NCBI RefSeq assembly: GCF_029051645.1
Contig: NZ_JAACFS010000003.1
Coordinates: 248,001-312,000 of the forward strand
DNA from: Bradyrhizobium sp. CSA112
GTDB taxonomy: Bacteria; Pseudomonadota; Alphaproteobacteria; Rhizobiales; Xanthobacteraceae
DNA: 64,000 nt
Reading direction: 5' to 3'
Shown here piece after piece: positions 63,339-64,000 of the stretch. A model generated the notes under the pieces. It ran no database searches and was not told where the DNA came from. It saw only the letters and a list, made by a program, of their open reading frames with translations. Positions within the stretch are counted from its first letter, which is position 1, and each line of letters opens with the position of its first letter. Both the position numbers and the translations under genes were made by a program.

Positions 63339-63731
63339 CTATGGCTTTTTGAGGCAAAGACCAATGGCAGGAGCGGTGGCGCACTTGGCGCCATCGGGTG
63401 CGCCGCCAGACGGGCAAAACACCGACACCAGATTTTCACTTGCATCGCAACTGACCTCGCGGTCGGCCTGGACCGATCTGATGGAAGTAGCAGCCGGTCC
63501 GGGATCGCCCTTTGCTCCGGGCGCACCTTGCGGTCCCTGTGGTCCTTGAGGACCCTGTTGCCCTTGCGGACCTTGTTGTCCTTGAGGGCCGGGCACGCCT
63601 TGCAAGCCCTGCGCGCCCTGCGGCCCGGCGGGTCCTTGGGGGCCAGGATCCCCTTTCGGTCCTGGATCCCGTCCACACCCGGCGAGGGTCACCGTCGCGC
63701 CCATGACGACGGCTATCAAAATCCTTCTCAT
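63339..63731 (-). CDS. Collagen-like lipoprotein
   Basis: A 130-residue protein with a lipoprotein signal and lipobox LAGC (about residues 15-18). A run of Gly-X-Y triplets rich in Pro and Gln follows ([16 protein letters not shown] and similar, about 22-80). The C-terminal domain has three cysteines (VSCDAS, VFCPSG, KCATA). The repeat would form a short triple helix at the cell surface or periplasm. ATG 63731 gives the signal; upstream in-frame codons lack one. Confidence 0.75.
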   Translation of the reverse strand: MRRILIAVVMGATVTLAGCGRDPGPKGDPGPQGPAGPQGAQGLQGVPGPQGQQGPQGQQGPQGPQGPQGAPGAKGDPGPAATSIRSVQADREVSCDASENLVSVFCPSGGAPDGAKCATAPAIGLCLKKP

Positions 63732-64000
63732 TCGGTTGCTCCACCTGATTGTCCTTGCAACGTGCATTAGATGGGCCCACACGCAGCCGTGCAACGGAAA
63801 AGCCGCGGCTTGAAGCGGCTGCTTCCAGCTACGAGCCTGCTGCTGCAAGGGCCTGCGCCTCATGCGAAAGTCATAGGCGGCGCATTTGCGGTGCAGCTTG
63901 AACTCTCGCCGGTTCGCTCGCACAATGGCGTGGCGGGCAATGATAATTTTTCTAAATACAACAATGACATATGGGAGAAACTCGTGGGACAGATGCTGAA
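63732..64000. other. Right-hand end, no complete gene
   Basis: These bases contain GC hairpins (near 63800-63830) and become AT-rich near 63930-63970. A frame starting ATGGGAGAAACTCG at 63970 runs out of the window, so a gene may begin here, but it cannot be judged. Confidence 0.3.

Noticed and set aside
1..64000. CRISPR arrays, rRNA genes and intact insertion sequences
   Set aside because: No regularly spaced identical repeats beyond the three iterons, no rRNA-like sequence and no transposase gene were seen.

Overview
The window looks like a chromosome segment of a Bradyrhizobium-type alphaproteobacterium. It has high GC, long runs of overlapping start/stop codons, composite palindromes of the REP type, a SAM-cyclase-AAA-TPR regulator, and a trb/traG/DUF736/DUF932/DUF2493 integrative element of the kind common in Rhizobiales. 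This is read from the sequence alone; no search was run.

Layout. (1) About 1-9,964 is a catabolic block on the + strand: a molybdenum hydroxylase large subunit (cut by the window edge), its 2Fe-2S partner, a cytochrome c-like protein, a Tat-exported solute-binding protein, an MmgE/PrpD protein, an SDR, a molybdopterin oxidoreductase and a crotonase. (2) About 10.3-54.2 kb is an ICE-like element. Its backbone starts with a broken hipA, a ParB stub, a toprim protein and a DUF2493 protein. It resumes with a ParB tail, DUF736, DUF932, an XRE repressor, a DUF6499/DUF2285 regulator, an excisionase-like HTH protein, a RepA-type initiator followed by iteron-like repeats, DUF2840, a TraF peptidase and a relaxase. 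It ends with the coupling protein TraG, a CopG-like protein and trbBCDEJKLFGI. (3) Cargo in the element is the SAM-cyclase-AAA-TPR protein, a two-gene flavin monooxygenase-NRPS operon, a decayed sdhA fragment, a VapBC pair and an MFS transporter. (4) About 54.6-63.7 kb is chromosome again: a membrane hydrolase-like protein, a GlcG-like protein, a FAD/Fe-S D-2-hydroxyacid dehydrogenase, a GntR regulator, two paralogous alanine/serine-glyoxylate type aminotransferases, a second crotonase, a small secreted protein and a collagen-like lipoprotein.

How it works together. The conjugation genes are complete by eye, from relaxase and coupling protein to the whole mating-pair channel. The maintenance side is eroded. 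ParB exists only as two fragments 18.5 kb apart, no ParA is seen, hipA carries several frameshifts, the DUF6499/DUF2285 regulator is split by one base, and the DUF2274 gene after trbI is frameshifted and fused tail-to-tail to a LysR remnant. No integrase, tRNA or attachment repeat was found, so the element's limits are approximate.

The main candidates for something new are the monooxygenase-NRPS operon and a leader arrangement found twice. The NRPS has domain order A-T-C-A-T-C, no release domain, and a changed key residue in each adenylation domain, each explicable by one base change. The leader, upstream of the DUF2493 and DUF736 genes, is a long inverted repeat around a GC hairpin followed by a conserved box at exactly the same distance from the start codon.
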